DNA of 64,000 nt from NCBI GenBank assembly GCA_030690165.1, contig JAUYHF010000055.1, positions 67,493-131,492 of the forward strand. The letters run 5' to 3'. This DNA comes from Deltaproteobacteria bacterium. GTDB taxonomy: Bacteria > Desulfobacterota > GWC2-55-46 > UBA9637. Made by a program: the position numbers and the translations under genes. Numbering within the stretch: the first letter of the stretch is position 1; each line of letters begins with the position of its first letter. Positions 43,252-54,189 of the stretch are shown one piece after another. A model generated the notes under the pieces. That model was not told the origin of the DNA, made no database searches, and saw only the letters and a program-made list of their open reading frames with translations.

Positions 43252-45054
43252 TCATCTCCTTTTAAACATCTTCTCTATCTCAATCCTGGAGATGGCCTTT
43301 ATAACAGGCCTTCCATGCGGACAATTGCCGGAAAAGTCAACATGAGTCAGCCTTTCCAGTAATGCCTTTGCCTCCTCATTAGAAAGCTGCCTCTGCCCCC
43401 TTATAACGCTGTGGCAGGCTATCCGCATAAGAATATCATCCAGTCCATCTTCTATCCTGAAACTTATCTCAGAAGAGACCAGTTCCTCTAACATCCCTTT
43501 TATCAAACCACTGCAATCCCTGCCGGAAAGTATATCCGGCACAGCTCGTATTATGAATGCATTACCGCCAAATGGTTCAATATCAAAGCCAATAGCCTTT
43601 ATAGCCTCATGAGAATTTTCTAAAACATCTCTTTCCTGCAAGGAAAGCTCAATACCCTGGGGGATAAGAAGCATCTGGCTGGCTACACAACGGTTCAGAT
43701 AGTAGTCTTTTTTTAATTTCTCAAATGCAATTCTTTCCGCTGCCGCATGCTGGTCTATTATATAAAATTCCCCTTCTCTTTCGCACAACAGATATTCCAG
43801 CCATAACTGGCCTAATATTTTTAATTCGCTAAAAAACAAGGTCTTGGCATCCCCGGCAGACCCGGTAAATTCTGTTTGGCTAACTTGTAAATCAGAACAC
43901 GTTGCCTCAGGATTATATCTTTGTCTAAATTGTGATAAATCATCATAACCTGAGGTTCTCTCCCTGACCCATCCTGCCGGCATCCTATTTTCATATGGTT
44001 TGACAAAGGAGGCATGAGAAGGCTCCCCCCATATCCCCAGGGCAGCTTCTATTGCCCCTCTTGTAAGCTCATACACGTTTTTGGGATTTTTAAATCTCAC
44101 CTCGCATTTTGTCGGATGCACATTGACGTCAACCTCTTGCGGCAGAGTGGTTATAAATAAAACAACAAAAGGATATTTGTCCCTGTATGTAGTAAGTATG
44201 GATTTGCCGTGCGCAAAGCAGTTTCTATAGCCGTTTGCAACTGCATGATTGATTCCCCTGTCTCTTACCCATCGGTTATTTACATAGATAAAAAGTCCCT
44301 TGGTTGTTGTGGAATATGCAGATTCAGGCTTCGCAACAAAGCCATGAATCTTCAGCGCCTCATCCCCTGCCTCTACAGGAATAATATCCTTTAAAAACCC
44401 CTTTCCAAAGACATCCGCAACCCTCGTCCTCAAATCAGCCTTCGTTGAAGTCTCTAATATAGAGACATTGTTATTATAAAGCCTGAACCTTATAGAGGGA
44501 TACGCCAAGGCAAGCCTTGTAACAGTATCGGATATATGCCCAGTTTCTGTAGAGATTGACCGCATAAATTTCAGCCTTGCCGGTGTATTGAAAAATATAT
44601 CCCTTACCTCAACCATGGTCCCGTTTGCGCAGCCGGCATCGCTAAAATCTTCTATCTTCCCTCCTTTCACTGTCACTATTGTTCCTGCAATCTCTCCGGA
44701 GACCTTAGTAGTCAAAACAGTTTCAGATACGCTGGCGATGCTGGGGATAGCCTCACCGCGAAATCCCATAGTGCTAATGGAATAAAGGTCTTCTTCATTC
44801 AACACCTTGCTTGTTGCATGCCTCTCAAACGCAATAACTGCGTCATCCCTTGTCATGCCTTCTCCATCGTCAATAACCTTTATCAGCTTCCTGCCGCCAT
44901 CGCGGATATAGACAGATATATCTGTTGCCTTTGCGTCAATAGAGTTTTCAACAAGTTCCTTCACAACAGAGGCAGGCCTCTCTATAACCTCGCCGGCAGC
45001 AATCTTTATGGCAAGAGACTTGGGCATTATCTTTATTTTATTGCATTGCGGCAT
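43252..45054 (-). CDS. mutL: DNA mismatch repair protein MutL
   Basis: Matchmaker and nicking factor of mismatch repair. N-terminal GHKL ATPase motifs AAGEVIERPASVVKELVENS, DDGEGM and TMGFRGEAIPSI are present. The C-terminal domain has DQHAAAERIAFE, matching the DQHA(X)2E(X)4E endonuclease motif, and NCPHGRP near the end. So this is a nicking-type MutL, expected in an organism without MutH. 600 residues. Confidence 0.97.
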   Translation of the reverse strand: MPQCNKIKIMPKSLAIKIAAGEVIERPASVVKELVENSIDAKATDISVYIRDGGRKLIKVIDDGEGMTRDDAVIAFERHATSKVLNEEDLYSISTMGFRGEAIPSIASVSETVLTTKVSGEIAGTIVTVKGGKIEDFSDAGCANGTMVEVRDIFFNTPARLKFMRSISTETGHISDTVTRLALAYPSIRFRLYNNNVSILETSTKADLRTRVADVFGKGFLKDIIPVEAGDEALKIHGFVAKPESAYSTTTKGLFIYVNNRWVRDRGINHAVANGYRNCFAHGKSILTTYRDKYPFVVLFITTLPQEVDVNVHPTKCEVRFKNPKNVYELTRGAIEAALGIWGEPSHASFVKPYENRMPAGWVRERTSGYDDLSQFRQRYNPEATCSDLQVSQTEFTGSAGDAKTLFFSELKILGQLWLEYLLCEREGEFYIIDQHAAAERIAFEKLKKDYYLNRCVASQMLLIPQGIELSLQERDVLENSHEAIKAIGFDIEPFGGNAFIIRAVPDILSGRDCSGLIKGMLEELVSSEISFRIEDGLDDILMRIACHSVIRGQRQLSNEEAKALLERLTHVDFSGNCPHGRPVIKAISRIEIEKMFKRR

Positions 45055-45104
45055 AAAATGATGTTAAGACATTATGGTCTTTAATGTCAACTACAGCCTA
45101 ACAG

Positions 45105-45245
45105 GCTGTTGAAAAAGACCTCAACAGCCATGATTACACAGATTTATAAAAACGATTACACAGATAATTCAATAGTTTAAATCTATGTAATCTATATTTT
45201 TTATCCGTGTAATCAGAGATTGTTGAGTTTTTCAACAAGCTCCTA
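45105..45245. repeat. Palindromic spacer with a dispersed 60-bp repeat
   Basis: Bases 45181-45240 are almost identical (three differences by my count) to 52951-53010: a TGTAATCTATATTTTTTATC stretch, then GTGTAATCAGAGATTGTTGA and GTTTTTCAACAA. The left part of the spacer carries partly complementary sequence (TGTTGAAAAAGACCTCAACA, GATTACACAGAT), so the whole can fold on itself. No gene is seen. Confidence 0.7.
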
Positions 45246-45274
45246 AAGAATAGTTTGACATCATTTAAAGCACT

Positions 45275-45559
45275 GTGGAAAAAATGTTGTTTACCCTCTT
45301 ACTTCTCACACTAATCACACTAATCCTTAACCTGCCATTCGGCTATTTGAGGTCAATGGCAAAGAGGTTTTCTCCCAAATGGTTTCTATATATACACATA
45401 CCGATACCATTTGTAGTTTTGATGAGGATATGGTTAGGCTTCAGCTATAATGCAATCCCTGTTCTGCTCATAGGGGCAATGACCGGCCAGCTTTTGGGCG
45501 GATACCTGCCCCTGCTTAATATCTGCAGGGACAGGAATAAAGCAAAACAGTTGTTATGA
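45275..45559 (+). CDS. Small three-helix membrane protein of unknown function
   Basis: 94 residues, almost entirely hydrophobic: segments at about 4-22, 37-57 and 60-80, with a conserved-looking NLPFGYLRSMAKRFSPKW between the first two. The start is GTG 45275 or ATG 45284. It overlaps the DciA-like gene by 4 nt (ATGA), so it is expressed with it. Family not recognised. Confidence 0.7.
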   Translation: MEKMLFTLLLLTLITLILNLPFGYLRSMAKRFSPKWFLYIHIPIPFVVLMRIWLGFSYNAIPVLLIGAMTGQLLGGYLPLLNICRDRNKAKQLL

Positions 45560-46056
45560 CATCTACAAAAGAACCTGCAAAAATAGGAAATATCTTATCT
45601 GCTTTTTGGCACAATAATACTCCTAAGGCAGTGGCAAATTGGTTTAGAGTCCTCAGTGTATGGCCAAAGATAGCGGGGATAAATATAGCAAAAAGGGCCG
45701 GGCCGTTAAAGATCGCAGGAAAAACCTTATATTTAACAGTAGAAACATCTGCATGGATGGAAGAGTTGAAATATATAAAGGAAGACATTATAAAAAAGAT
45801 AAATAAAGAGCTTCAAGATACGACAGTTGAAGACATTGTTTTCCGCCTCGGCAAGATTACTCATGCCCAAAAAACACCCGCCCCGACCCGCCGATCCAAT
45901 TCCAATCCGTTGGCGGGCAATGCCCACCCTACGCAACTCTCTCAGAAAGAAATGGATAACATTGACAGATTGGTGTCCCCTGTAAAGGATGAGGGGTTAA
46001 AAGAAACCATCCGAAGGGCAATAATAGCAAATAAATGTCAGATAATCCGTAACTAA
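45556..46056 (+). CDS. DciA/DUF721-like protein with a repeat-derived insertion
   Basis: The first ~100 residues match the DUF721/DciA pattern (VLSVWPKIAGINIAKRAGPL, TLYLTVETSAWMEELKYIKE), a family that loads the replicative helicase in bacteria without DnaC. A Pro/Asn-rich stretch after residue 110 (RRSNSNPLAGNAHPTQ) is encoded by a palindromic repeat (GGCGGGCAATGCCCACC at 45912-45928), followed by a short helical tail. 166 residues. Confidence 0.8.
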   Translation: MTSTKEPAKIGNILSAFWHNNTPKAVANWFRVLSVWPKIAGINIAKRAGPLKIAGKTLYLTVETSAWMEELKYIKEDIIKKINKELQDTTVEDIVFRLGKITHAQKTPAPTRRSNSNPLAGNAHPTQLSQKEMDNIDRLVSPVKDEGLKETIRRAIIANKCQIIRN

Positions 46057-46174
46057 AAATGAGCAAGCAAGCAGGGCGGCTTAATTTTTGACTTAATTGT
46101 ATTGACATATTAGGGGAAAAATGTTTACCTTCACATTTTAAAATTTTTGATAAAAACTAAGGAGGCTATTATTT

Positions 46175-47338
46175 ATGGGAATCAAAAATTATCTTTTTAC
46201 ATCGGAGTCCGTGACAGAAGGACATCCTGATAAGGTTGCAGACCAGATATCTGATTCGGTTCTTGATGCAATCCTTACTCAGGATCCCAAAAGCAGGGTT
46301 GCATGCGAGACGCTGGTTACTACAGGCCTTGCGCTTATAGCAGGGGAGATAACTACAAAGGCGCAGATAAATTATCCTGAGGTTGTAAGGAATACTATCA
46401 GGGATATCGGTTACACCGAGACCAGCATGGGCTTTGACGCCCATACCTGCGCTGTTATGGTAACGATTGACAAGCAGTCGCCTGATATTGCAATGGGTGT
46501 TGATACTACGGAGGGTAAGGAACAGGGCGCAGGAGACCAGGGGCTCATGTTCGGCTATGCCTGCGATCACACGCAAGAGTTAATGCCGATGCCGATACAT
46601 TTTGCGCACAAGATAACAGAGAGGCTGGCAGAGGCAAGAAAGAAGGGAATATTAAAGTTTCTAAGGCCAGACGGAAAATCTCAGGTTACTATTCAATACG
46701 TTAATAACAGACCGGTAATGGTTGATACTGTGGTTGTTTCAAGCCAACATTCGCCGGATGTGGACAACAAAATATTAAGGGAAGCTATCATTGAAGAGGT
46801 GGTAAAGAAGGTTATTCCTGCCCAGTTTTTGGATAAAAATACAAAGTATTATATAAACCCAACAGGAAGGTTTGTTGTCGGCGGACCACAGGGCGACTGC
46901 GGGCTCACCGGAAGAAAGATAATAGTTGATACATACGGCGGACACGGCAGCCATGGAGGCGGGGCATTCTCAGGTAAAGATCCGTCAAAGGTGGACAGAT
47001 CTGCCTCATATATGGCTAGATATGTGGCAAAAAATGTTGTTGCAGCAGGTCTGGCAGACGAGTGCGAGATACAGATTGCTTATGCTATAGGCGTTGCAGA
47101 GCCGGTATCGATCATGGTTGACACATTCGGCACAGAGAAGATTGCGCCGGAAAAGATAGTTGAGCTTATAAGAGAAAACTTCAAAATGAAACCTGCTGAT
47201 ATAATCAAAACGCTTAATCTTTTAAGACCTATCTACAGAAAGACCGCTGCAAACGGCCATTTCGGAAGAAATGAACCGGAGTTTACATGGGAGAAAACAG
47301 ATAAGGCAGAGGCGCTGAAGAAGGCGGCAAAAATATAA
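46175..47338 (+). CDS. metK: S-adenosylmethionine synthetase
   Basis: Makes SAM from methionine and ATP. The N-terminal [20 protein letters not shown], central [13 protein letters not shown] and [20 protein letters not shown] are the family signatures. 387 residues, full length. AAGGAGG lies 9 nt before the ATG. The spacer upstream (46057-46174) shows no SAM riboswitch. It is followed by ahcY, so the SAM cycle enzymes are grouped. Confidence 0.98.
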   Translation: MGIKNYLFTSESVTEGHPDKVADQISDSVLDAILTQDPKSRVACETLVTTGLALIAGEITTKAQINYPEVVRNTIRDIGYTETSMGFDAHTCAVMVTIDKQSPDIAMGVDTTEGKEQGAGDQGLMFGYACDHTQELMPMPIHFAHKITERLAEARKKGILKFLRPDGKSQVTIQYVNNRPVMVDTVVVSSQHSPDVDNKILREAIIEEVVKKVIPAQFLDKNTKYYINPTGRFVVGGPQGDCGLTGRKIIVDTYGGHGSHGGGAFSGKDPSKVDRSASYMARYVAKNVVAAGLADECEIQIAYAIGVAEPVSIMVDTFGTEKIAPEKIVELIRENFKMKPADIIKTLNLLRPIYRKTAANGHFGRNEPEFTWEKTDKAEALKKAAKI

Positions 47339-47340
47339 AA

Positions 47341-47405
47341 ACAGGCGATAGGCAAGGGGCAATAGGTAAAAAATTACAAAACCTATTGCCTATAGCCCAT
47401 AGTCT
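47341..47405. repeat. Inverted low-complexity spacer between metK and ahcY
   Basis: The left half reads GGCGATAGGCAAGGGGCAAT and AGGT, the right half ACCTATTGCCTATAGCCCAT; the arms pair as an imperfect hairpin. Same design as the tracts near rpmI, thrS, iscS and pgsA. Confidence 0.65.
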
Positions 47406-47424
47406 GTATCAAATTGGAGGTTAA

Positions 47425-48681
<1,257 letters not shown>

Positions 48682-48682
48682 G

Positions 48683-48752
48683 ACCTCTATTGTAAGAGGA
48701 GTTCTCCCTGCGGCAGGCTCTATCCCTCAAGATATGAAAGATAGGGCCTGCC
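48683..48752. terminator. Hairpins between convergent ahcY and the phosphoesterase gene
   Basis: CCTCT-ATTGTA-AGAGG (48684-48699) is followed by a longer stem GGCAGGCTCTATC / GATAGGGCCTGCC (48712-48752). They lie between two convergent stop codons and could act as a bidirectional terminator, although neither has a clean T run. The GGCAGGC arm also recalls the palindromic repeat family of the gas-vesicle operon. Confidence 0.55.
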
Positions 48753-48769
48753 GATTTCCAAAAGTTTAT

Positions 48770-49837
48770 TCAACCAATCCTCTTTACTATCTCCTTAAGA
48801 ATGGCCCTGTCGTAATCCCCTACTTCACCCCTCTCCCTACCCACCAGCTTATACGCCTGGGGCCTTAACCCGTTTTGGGTTTGCTCTATATAAAAGATAA
48901 ACGCATCGGGAGAAAAGACCTCCGATGGCACAAGCCATCCCCCTGTGTTCCAGAGGTTTATAAAACGACCGTTTACCCTTACCTTTCTATCATCCTTTAA
49001 AACCCTGCCGCCATAATGGGTATGACCAAACACAAGGTGAAAATCGTCTGTATCCATGCTTAATTTGACCATCTTCTCCAGATATGTGACAATCCTATCC
49101 CTCATACCATCGTCAAATACAGGGGTAGAATCCTCCTTGAAGCTGACCCCTCTTGTAGGATGGCCAGCCCTGAGACTAATCCACCTTGCCCAATCATAAA
49201 TCTTTTCCCTGAGGTTATATATCCACGGGGACTTCCCCCCTTGAAACCATATTTTTTCCATAAATTCCCATGTCTTCTCTTCTATTTCCTCAAGACTGGA
49301 CACAGGACCGGCTGCCTTATTCAGGGTGCTGGAAAAGAGGTGACCGTGGTCAAAAAGGAAATAACTATTATCCATCTTGATTTTGTAAAATGGGTAATAG
49401 GCCTCTACATCACCTTTATAATCTGCGGGGATACACCGCTCCATAAGGGCATTTGGCCTCTGAATACTAACCCCGGTTTTTGGAAAGCATTCTTTATAAC
49501 CCTTTCCATAACGGGCCTCAAGCATCTCCACCCAGAGATGATGGTCGTGGTTTCCAGGGATGTATATAACCTTATCCACACTAACTTTTTTAAGAATAGC
49601 AGTAAGAAAGACCCTCGTATTGCTATATGCCTCTTCCGGCTTTGCCTCAGAAAGGTCTGCAATATCCCCTATAAGGATGAGTTCCTCTATACCGTTCTCA
49701 ATCCCCCCGCCACCATTGGCAAGTTCTGATACCTTAGCAACAAGGATATCTAATATATTGGGGGGCTTATTATATAAAAGCCCCTCCGGCTCTCCCAAAT
49801 GCAGGTCTGAAAGCGCCATGACTTTAATCTTCTTCAT
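48770..49837 (-). CDS. Calcineurin-like metallophosphoesterase, cytoplasmic
   Basis: 355 residues with the full metal-binding set: LSDLHLG, LIGDIADL, YIPGNHDHHLW, DHGH and VFGHTHYGG. There is no signal peptide or membrane segment. The two long insertions around the GNHDHH motif are not familiar to me, so the substrate is unknown. It is the downstream neighbour of the DUF362 operon but is separated from it by 135 nt, and it converges on ahcY. Confidence 0.88.
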   Translation of the reverse strand: MKKIKVMALSDLHLGEPEGLLYNKPPNILDILVAKVSELANGGGGIENGIEELILIGDIADLSEAKPEEAYSNTRVFLTAILKKVSVDKVIYIPGNHDHHLWVEMLEARYGKGYKECFPKTGVSIQRPNALMERCIPADYKGDVEAYYPFYKIKMDNSYFLFDHGHLFSSTLNKAAGPVSSLEEIEEKTWEFMEKIWFQGGKSPWIYNLREKIYDWARWISLRAGHPTRGVSFKEDSTPVFDDGMRDRIVTYLEKMVKLSMDTDDFHLVFGHTHYGGRVLKDDRKVRVNGRFINLWNTGGWLVPSEVFSPDAFIFYIEQTQNGLRPQAYKLVGRERGEVGDYDRAILKEIVKRIG

Positions 49838-49972
49838 ATTAACACCTCCCTGTCTATCTGTTAAAATTGAATCAAATCTGTTTCCGTTCCACGCTATAAT
49901 ATGTCAGTAAAACACGCACAAATATGGGAGGTAATTTATCTAACAGTGTCAAATAAAATCCTTATTTACTGA

Positions 49973-50413
49973 TTAAATTTCAATCCATTTGAGGTTCATC
50001 CTTCTTAAACAGCTGACGGTGAGATAGGCGATAAGACAATTCATAAAAACAAAAAATACCAGCAGGTAGTGGAAAAAATAAATTGGTTTTCCTAACAAAA
50101 AGAAGACTTCAATAAAATCTATCACGGCTGCTGACAAACGAAATACAATAGATAACTGCACTGCCACAATGTTTTTTCCCGGATTTTTAAATCCAAGGAA
50201 TTGAATATAGGCTGCGAATAGCCAGTATACCCCAACACCTCTTATAAACAGAGGCTCATTCTGGGGGGTAAAAAGAATAAACTGTTGAAAATGTTTTGCA
50301 AAAAAGATTGCATACACTCCGATCCCAATATCCCAGAAGAAAAGAACCGCCAGAAGCAGGCGCAGACGTTTTCTCGCAACTTCCTTTTGCTCCACTTTCA
50401 CCTCCATATTCAA
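49973..50413 (-). CDS. Four-helix membrane protein of unknown function
   Basis: 146 residues with four membrane segments (about 19-38, 60-78, 87-107 and 112-132) and a charged N-terminus. The topology resembles the four N-terminal helices of the DUF362 protein encoded 4 nt upstream, so the two may pair in the membrane. No motif identifies a function. Confidence 0.7.
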   Translation of the reverse strand: MNMEVKVEQKEVARKRLRLLLAVLFFWDIGIGVYAIFFAKHFQQFILFTPQNEPLFIRGVGVYWLFAAYIQFLGFKNPGKNIVAVQLSIVFRLSAAVIDFIEVFFLLGKPIYFFHYLLVFFVFMNCLIAYLTVSCLRRMNLKWIEI

Positions 50414-50417
50414 AATG

Positions 50418-51956
50418 CTACAGATAATCGTACCGATAAAATATCCGTTTAATCGGCTTTAAAATCTTTCTCAGGATTACGATGGGCAGCGCCTTTTTCT
50501 TAAAAGAAAAGTACTTGTCCATAGCAGTGATCCCGGAGAACCACCAGTCGCTGAACGCAGTTGCCTCTTCAATGATATCCAGGGATTTGATGAAGACCTC
50601 ACTCACATTCTGCCATGGCTCATATACAGACGTATCTCCTATCCACTGAATCTCAGGTTTTCCAAATGCCTCTACAGCAAGGGGGAGAAACCTTCCAATC
50701 TTTGGGTCGTCAGGATCAATGCCCATCTTTTTGGCGCCAACCCAGTCCACAGCAATAAGGTTTTCACCGCCGAGCATTGTCTTTGTATGATTTGGTTTTG
50801 GATCAACTATAACCCCGAAGTGTCCATCGGCGCTATAAATGCCATCAATCAGACCGAAATGCACAGGAAAGCGCTTTAATGTCTCTATGGTCGGCCAGTC
50901 GTACTCCCTCTTTGAGTGGTACTCTTTTAATTTATTCTGCATAGGGAGAGTGCCATAGATATTCTTTAGGGTAAGTGTATAGTGGCAGAATACATGGGTC
51001 TTGTTTTTGGCAAAGGAGATTCTAAAATCCGCATCCCTCCATGTAGGCCCCACGAAGTGCCTGCCCAATCTCCCGCTGTAATCATACGGGACCATCTCCT
51101 CTGTCAGGTCAACTATGCGGTAATTCTTATTTGTAGAATATCCTATATACTGCGCTACCTTTACCACCTCTCTGTTTTTGTAGTAATTTCCAAATGTGCT
51201 CTGCGCTTCAACAATACTTATATTGGAAAATCCCCTGCCCGCAATCCTGTCAATAAAGGCCTCCACAAGTTCAGGGTCTGTATATGTGGAGATGTCCTTT
51301 TTAGAGTGCATAAACATAAAGTTAGGTTTGATCACCACGGAAAAATCTTTCCTGGGCTTGCCTGTTTCCTGAAAACGTTTCTCCAAAATCTCAAAAAATC
51401 GTGTCGTCTCCAGAACCTTATCCAGCAGTCCAAATTTATCATCGCCTTTAAAAACGGCTACAGTCGCAGGACCTGTGCCTTTGGGCGCCGCTGCCACCTT
51501 TTTGAGATAGAATGTCTGGACCTCAAAAAATGCCTTGTTCGCCCTGATATAAAAGAAAAGTGTTATCCAGAAGATAGAGCCGTCAACTATAAATATAACC
51601 AGATAGGCAAAGTACCTATCCGAAAAGATGAAGAAGCATAGCGCGGAGACAGCGGATGCAGATTTGGAAATAAGTAGCGGTATGACATAATCCTTATTTT
51701 TTCGGACATTGTGCTGGGCAATGTAACAGAGGGTAGTAATAGTCATCATCATGGAAAATGTCATGGAAAGCCAGAACTTCTCAACAGATATTGGAATCTC
51801 TTTCAGATTCGGCATTAAGAACCGCGAAAAAATATTTATTGCCTTGAGCATCCAATCAGGCGCAATAACAAAGGCAAAACCTACTGAAAGATAGGTTGCA
51901 GCGCTTATCGCCATAAATATCTTTAAGTGTTTTTCTTCCCTGGTCATCTCAATCAT
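50418..51956 (-). CDS. DUF362-domain protein with a membrane N-terminus
   Basis: 512 residues: four membrane helices in the first ~145 residues, then a DUF362 domain (VVIKPNFMF, SIVEAQSTFGNYY, DADFRISFAKNKTHVF, TLTLKNIYGTLP, GLIDGIYSADGHFG, ENLIAVDWVGAKKMG). Many DUF362 proteins carry ferredoxin-type Fe-S sites; this one lacks the CxxCxxC motifs. Function unknown. It lies between two membrane-protein genes, with 4 and 17 nt spacers, in a three-gene operon. Confidence 0.82.
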   Translation of the reverse strand: MIEMTREEKHLKIFMAISAATYLSVGFAFVIAPDWMLKAINIFSRFLMPNLKEIPISVEKFWLSMTFSMMMTITTLCYIAQHNVRKNKDYVIPLLISKSASAVSALCFFIFSDRYFAYLVIFIVDGSIFWITLFFYIRANKAFFEVQTFYLKKVAAAPKGTGPATVAVFKGDDKFGLLDKVLETTRFFEILEKRFQETGKPRKDFSVVIKPNFMFMHSKKDISTYTDPELVEAFIDRIAGRGFSNISIVEAQSTFGNYYKNREVVKVAQYIGYSTNKNYRIVDLTEEMVPYDYSGRLGRHFVGPTWRDADFRISFAKNKTHVFCHYTLTLKNIYGTLPMQNKLKEYHSKREYDWPTIETLKRFPVHFGLIDGIYSADGHFGVIVDPKPNHTKTMLGGENLIAVDWVGAKKMGIDPDDPKIGRFLPLAVEAFGKPEIQWIGDTSVYEPWQNVSEVFIKSLDIIEEATAFSDWWFSGITAMDKYFSFKKKALPIVILRKILKPIKRIFYRYDYL

Positions 51957-51973
51957 TGTCTTCCTCCTTTTAT

Positions 51974-52726
51974 CTAAAAGGTATCCTTATCCATGGGTTC
52001 ATTTGCCAGAAAGGCCGATAGTGAATATTGGGCCAGTATCTCCAACGGCCAGCATCCAAAGAGGAGAAAAAATGGGGGATAAAGAGGGTTGTGGGTAAAT
52101 GTCCACACACTGCTGGCCACAGACCCTAAATATTCACTGGGATTGCCAACAATCCAGGCTGTAATAATAATACCTGCGAAAACAGGAAAATCCATCCTGT
52201 TGGATGTATAAATGCCTCCTATCAAGAGCAGAACATAGAATGACCAGAACAAGACCCCTGCCCCTCTCCAGTAATCCCCCAGGGTCAAAGGAATTTGTAA
52301 AGATATGAGTGTCAGAATGATTGGGTTCAACCATCCGGGTAAAGGGAGTTTTAGCCTTCTTATCTGCCTTATCACTACCTTGATTGATAATGTATATGCT
52401 ATCAGACCCCCCAGCACCCACGCCCACACGCCAAAATTGTAAAAACCGTTAATGCCATGATATGTCCACATCCCTGACCTTACCCCGATAGTCTCCTTGA
52501 TGTATTCAATTATAAATATACTCAATATGAGGGAGAGCAGGCGATGGGTTGAAATGTTCCAGGCAAGCCATATTGTTATTGAAAAACCAGCGGCGATGGA
52601 GAGATAGAAGGGCATAGATATTAACGGTATATACCCTTCGTGGAATGCTGTAAAGAGGGTAACAAGTATAAATAAGGCAGCCAAAAGAAGATTTCGCTGC
52701 CTTTCTTTGTTTATATCACCTTGCAT
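51974..52726 (-). CDS. Polytopic membrane protein of unknown function
   Basis: 250 residues with about eight hydrophobic segments. Conserved-looking polar residues lie at segment ends (EYIKETIGVRSGMWTYHGING, GDYWRGAGVLFW, NPSEYLGSVASSVWTF). It is the first gene of the operon with the DUF362 protein. I do not recognise the family; it may be an enzyme acting on a lipid-like substrate, but that is a guess from topology. Confidence 0.7.
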   Translation of the reverse strand: MQGDINKERQRNLLLAALFILVTLFTAFHEGYIPLISMPFYLSIAAGFSITIWLAWNISTHRLLSLILSIFIIEYIKETIGVRSGMWTYHGINGFYNFGVWAWVLGGLIAYTLSIKVVIRQIRRLKLPLPGWLNPIILTLISLQIPLTLGDYWRGAGVLFWSFYVLLLIGGIYTSNRMDFPVFAGIIITAWIVGNPSEYLGSVASSVWTFTHNPLYPPFFLLFGCWPLEILAQYSLSAFLANEPMDKDTF

Positions 52727-52814
52727 GACTATCTCGCGGTGTAATTTGGTTAATTACAGTATCCGCATCCTATAATTTTAAATTAGGCATGTCAAGGCAT
52801 GTAACATGTTTTAC

Positions 52815-53012
52815 ACCTGTCCAAAAGGACAGGCAGCAAAATTTTTACTGCGGGAGCAGGTTTGCAACCTGCTCCCTAAATTTCGTATGTGCTGCATACG
52901 AATTATTTGGGTTCAAGTTACAAACTTGAACCCGCCAAAATTTTGCCTTAATCTGTGTAATCTATATTTTTTATCTGTGTAATCAGAGATTGTTGAGTTT
53001 TTCAACAAACTC
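52815..53012. repeat. Composite palindromic element plus 60-bp dispersed repeat
   Basis: From left: CCTGTCC-AAAA-GGACAGG; a MITE-like unit with outer arms GCAAAATTTTT / AAAATTTTGC (52835-52845, 52937-52946) enclosing two inner palindromes, GGGAGCAGG...CCTGCTCCC (52852-52876) and GGGTTCAAG...CTTGAACCC (52909-52933), around TTCGTATG...CATACGAA; then the 60-bp repeat also found at 45181-45240. The same pair of inner palindromes occurs inverted at 57266-57351. No gene is seen in this 317-nt spacer downstream of the gas-vesicle operon. Confidence 0.85.
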
Positions 53013-53043
53013 TTTAAGAATGAACTTTCCCGAAAGGAAGGGA

Positions 53044-54189
53044 TTAAATCTTTTTGATGATCTGATTAGCCGTTTCTTCCTGAAATCTCTTTTGAATCGT
53101 TAGAATCTCATCCACCCCTTTAAAAAAGGCATCAGAGACTTGAGGGTCAAAATGACTCCCCTCGCCTTTTTTAATCTCACTGAGCGCCTCCTCATTTGAA
53201 AACGCGGGTTTATAGGGTCTTTTTGTGGTTAGGGCATCAAACACATCGCACACACCAATAATCTTTCCGGACAAAGGTATCTCATCGCTGTGAAGTCCGT
53301 GCGGATAACCGGTGCCGTCATACCTTTCATGGTGTGTGAGGGCTATCTCCTGGGCCTTCTGGAGAAGCCTTGATTCTGAAGTGGAAAGTATTAAGCCGCC
53401 AATGATGGAATGTGTCTTAATCTTTTCAAACTCCTCTGTTGTAAGTTTATCAGGCTTAAGCAGGATGGAGTCAGGCACGCCTATCTTTCCTATATCATGC
53501 ATTGGCGCTGCCGCAAATATATCTTCCACCTCATCGCTTTTCATGCCTACATTCCTTGCGACAACTGCTGAATAATGACCGAGTCTCATTATGTGATTGC
53601 CTGTTTGATCATCCCGGTATTCTGCTGCCCTGGAAAGCCTGTATACTGTCTCAAGTTCAGCGGTTTTTAATCTGTCATGGGTCTTATACGCATACGCCTC
53701 CATAGCAATGCTCATATCCAGAAAAAAGACCTTTGTGAATGCGTTAATAGCATGCCGCGCCTTTTCCGGTTTATCAGGATACTTAAGAAAGATGCGGTCT
53801 ATTGCAAACTGAAAAAAATGGGTGTATGCCCCTATATACCACCCGGGTCCGACCCCAATCCTTTCATGGGTATAAGCTATATTTAAACGGTCATTAAAGT
53901 AGTCCTTGCCATAATTCCCTTTTAACAGCTCTGTAAAGTATCCCTTCACCGACGGCTTCAATCTCTTTATGACATCCGTATCCATTATAAATACCGATGT
54001 CTCCTTTTGCTTTAATATATGCTCGCAAAAACCTTCAATAAATTCGTCTATATGCTGGGCAAAATCATCCTTCATGGCCATAATGGCTCTACTGTCCTTT
54101 TTTGTGACAGAGAGATATTGCAGCCATCTTTCCCTGTCATATCTATCCAGCGGTTTTTCTTTATGTATCCAGTCCCTGAGCGCCTTCAT
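53044..54189 (-). CDS. Globin-coupled HD-GYP c-di-GMP phosphodiesterase
   Basis: 381 residues. The N-terminal ~165 are a protoglobin-type sensor domain with the proximal-His region IAYTHERIGVGPGWYIGAYT (His108), so a haem-based O2 sensor. The C-terminal HD-GYP domain has HD at MHDIGKIGVPD (231-232), THHERYDGTGYP with GYP at 294-296, and the remaining metal ligands. It should hydrolyse c-di-GMP in response to O2. Its ATG overlaps the transglycosylase stop by 4 nt, so it is the last gene of the gas-vesicle operon. Activity and direction of control are inferred. Confidence 0.9.
   Translation of the reverse strand: MKALRDWIHKEKPLDRYDRERWLQYLSVTKKDSRAIMAMKDDFAQHIDEFIEGFCEHILKQKETSVFIMDTDVIKRLKPSVKGYFTELLKGNYGKDYFNDRLNIAYTHERIGVGPGWYIGAYTHFFQFAIDRIFLKYPDKPEKARHAINAFTKVFFLDMSIAMEAYAYKTHDRLKTAELETVYRLSRAAEYRDDQTGNHIMRLGHYSAVVARNVGMKSDEVEDIFAAAPMHDIGKIGVPDSILLKPDKLTTEEFEKIKTHSIIGGLILSTSESRLLQKAQEIALTHHERYDGTGYPHGLHSDEIPLSGKIIGVCDVFDALTTKRPYKPAFSNEEALSEIKKGEGSHFDPQVSDAFFKGVDEILTIQKRFQEETANQIIKKI

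Noticed and set aside
46057-46174. Possible SAM riboswitch upstream of metK.
   Set aside because: I see none of the conserved SAM-I, SAM-II or SAM-IV elements in the 118 nt, only an A+T-rich stretch and a ribosome site.
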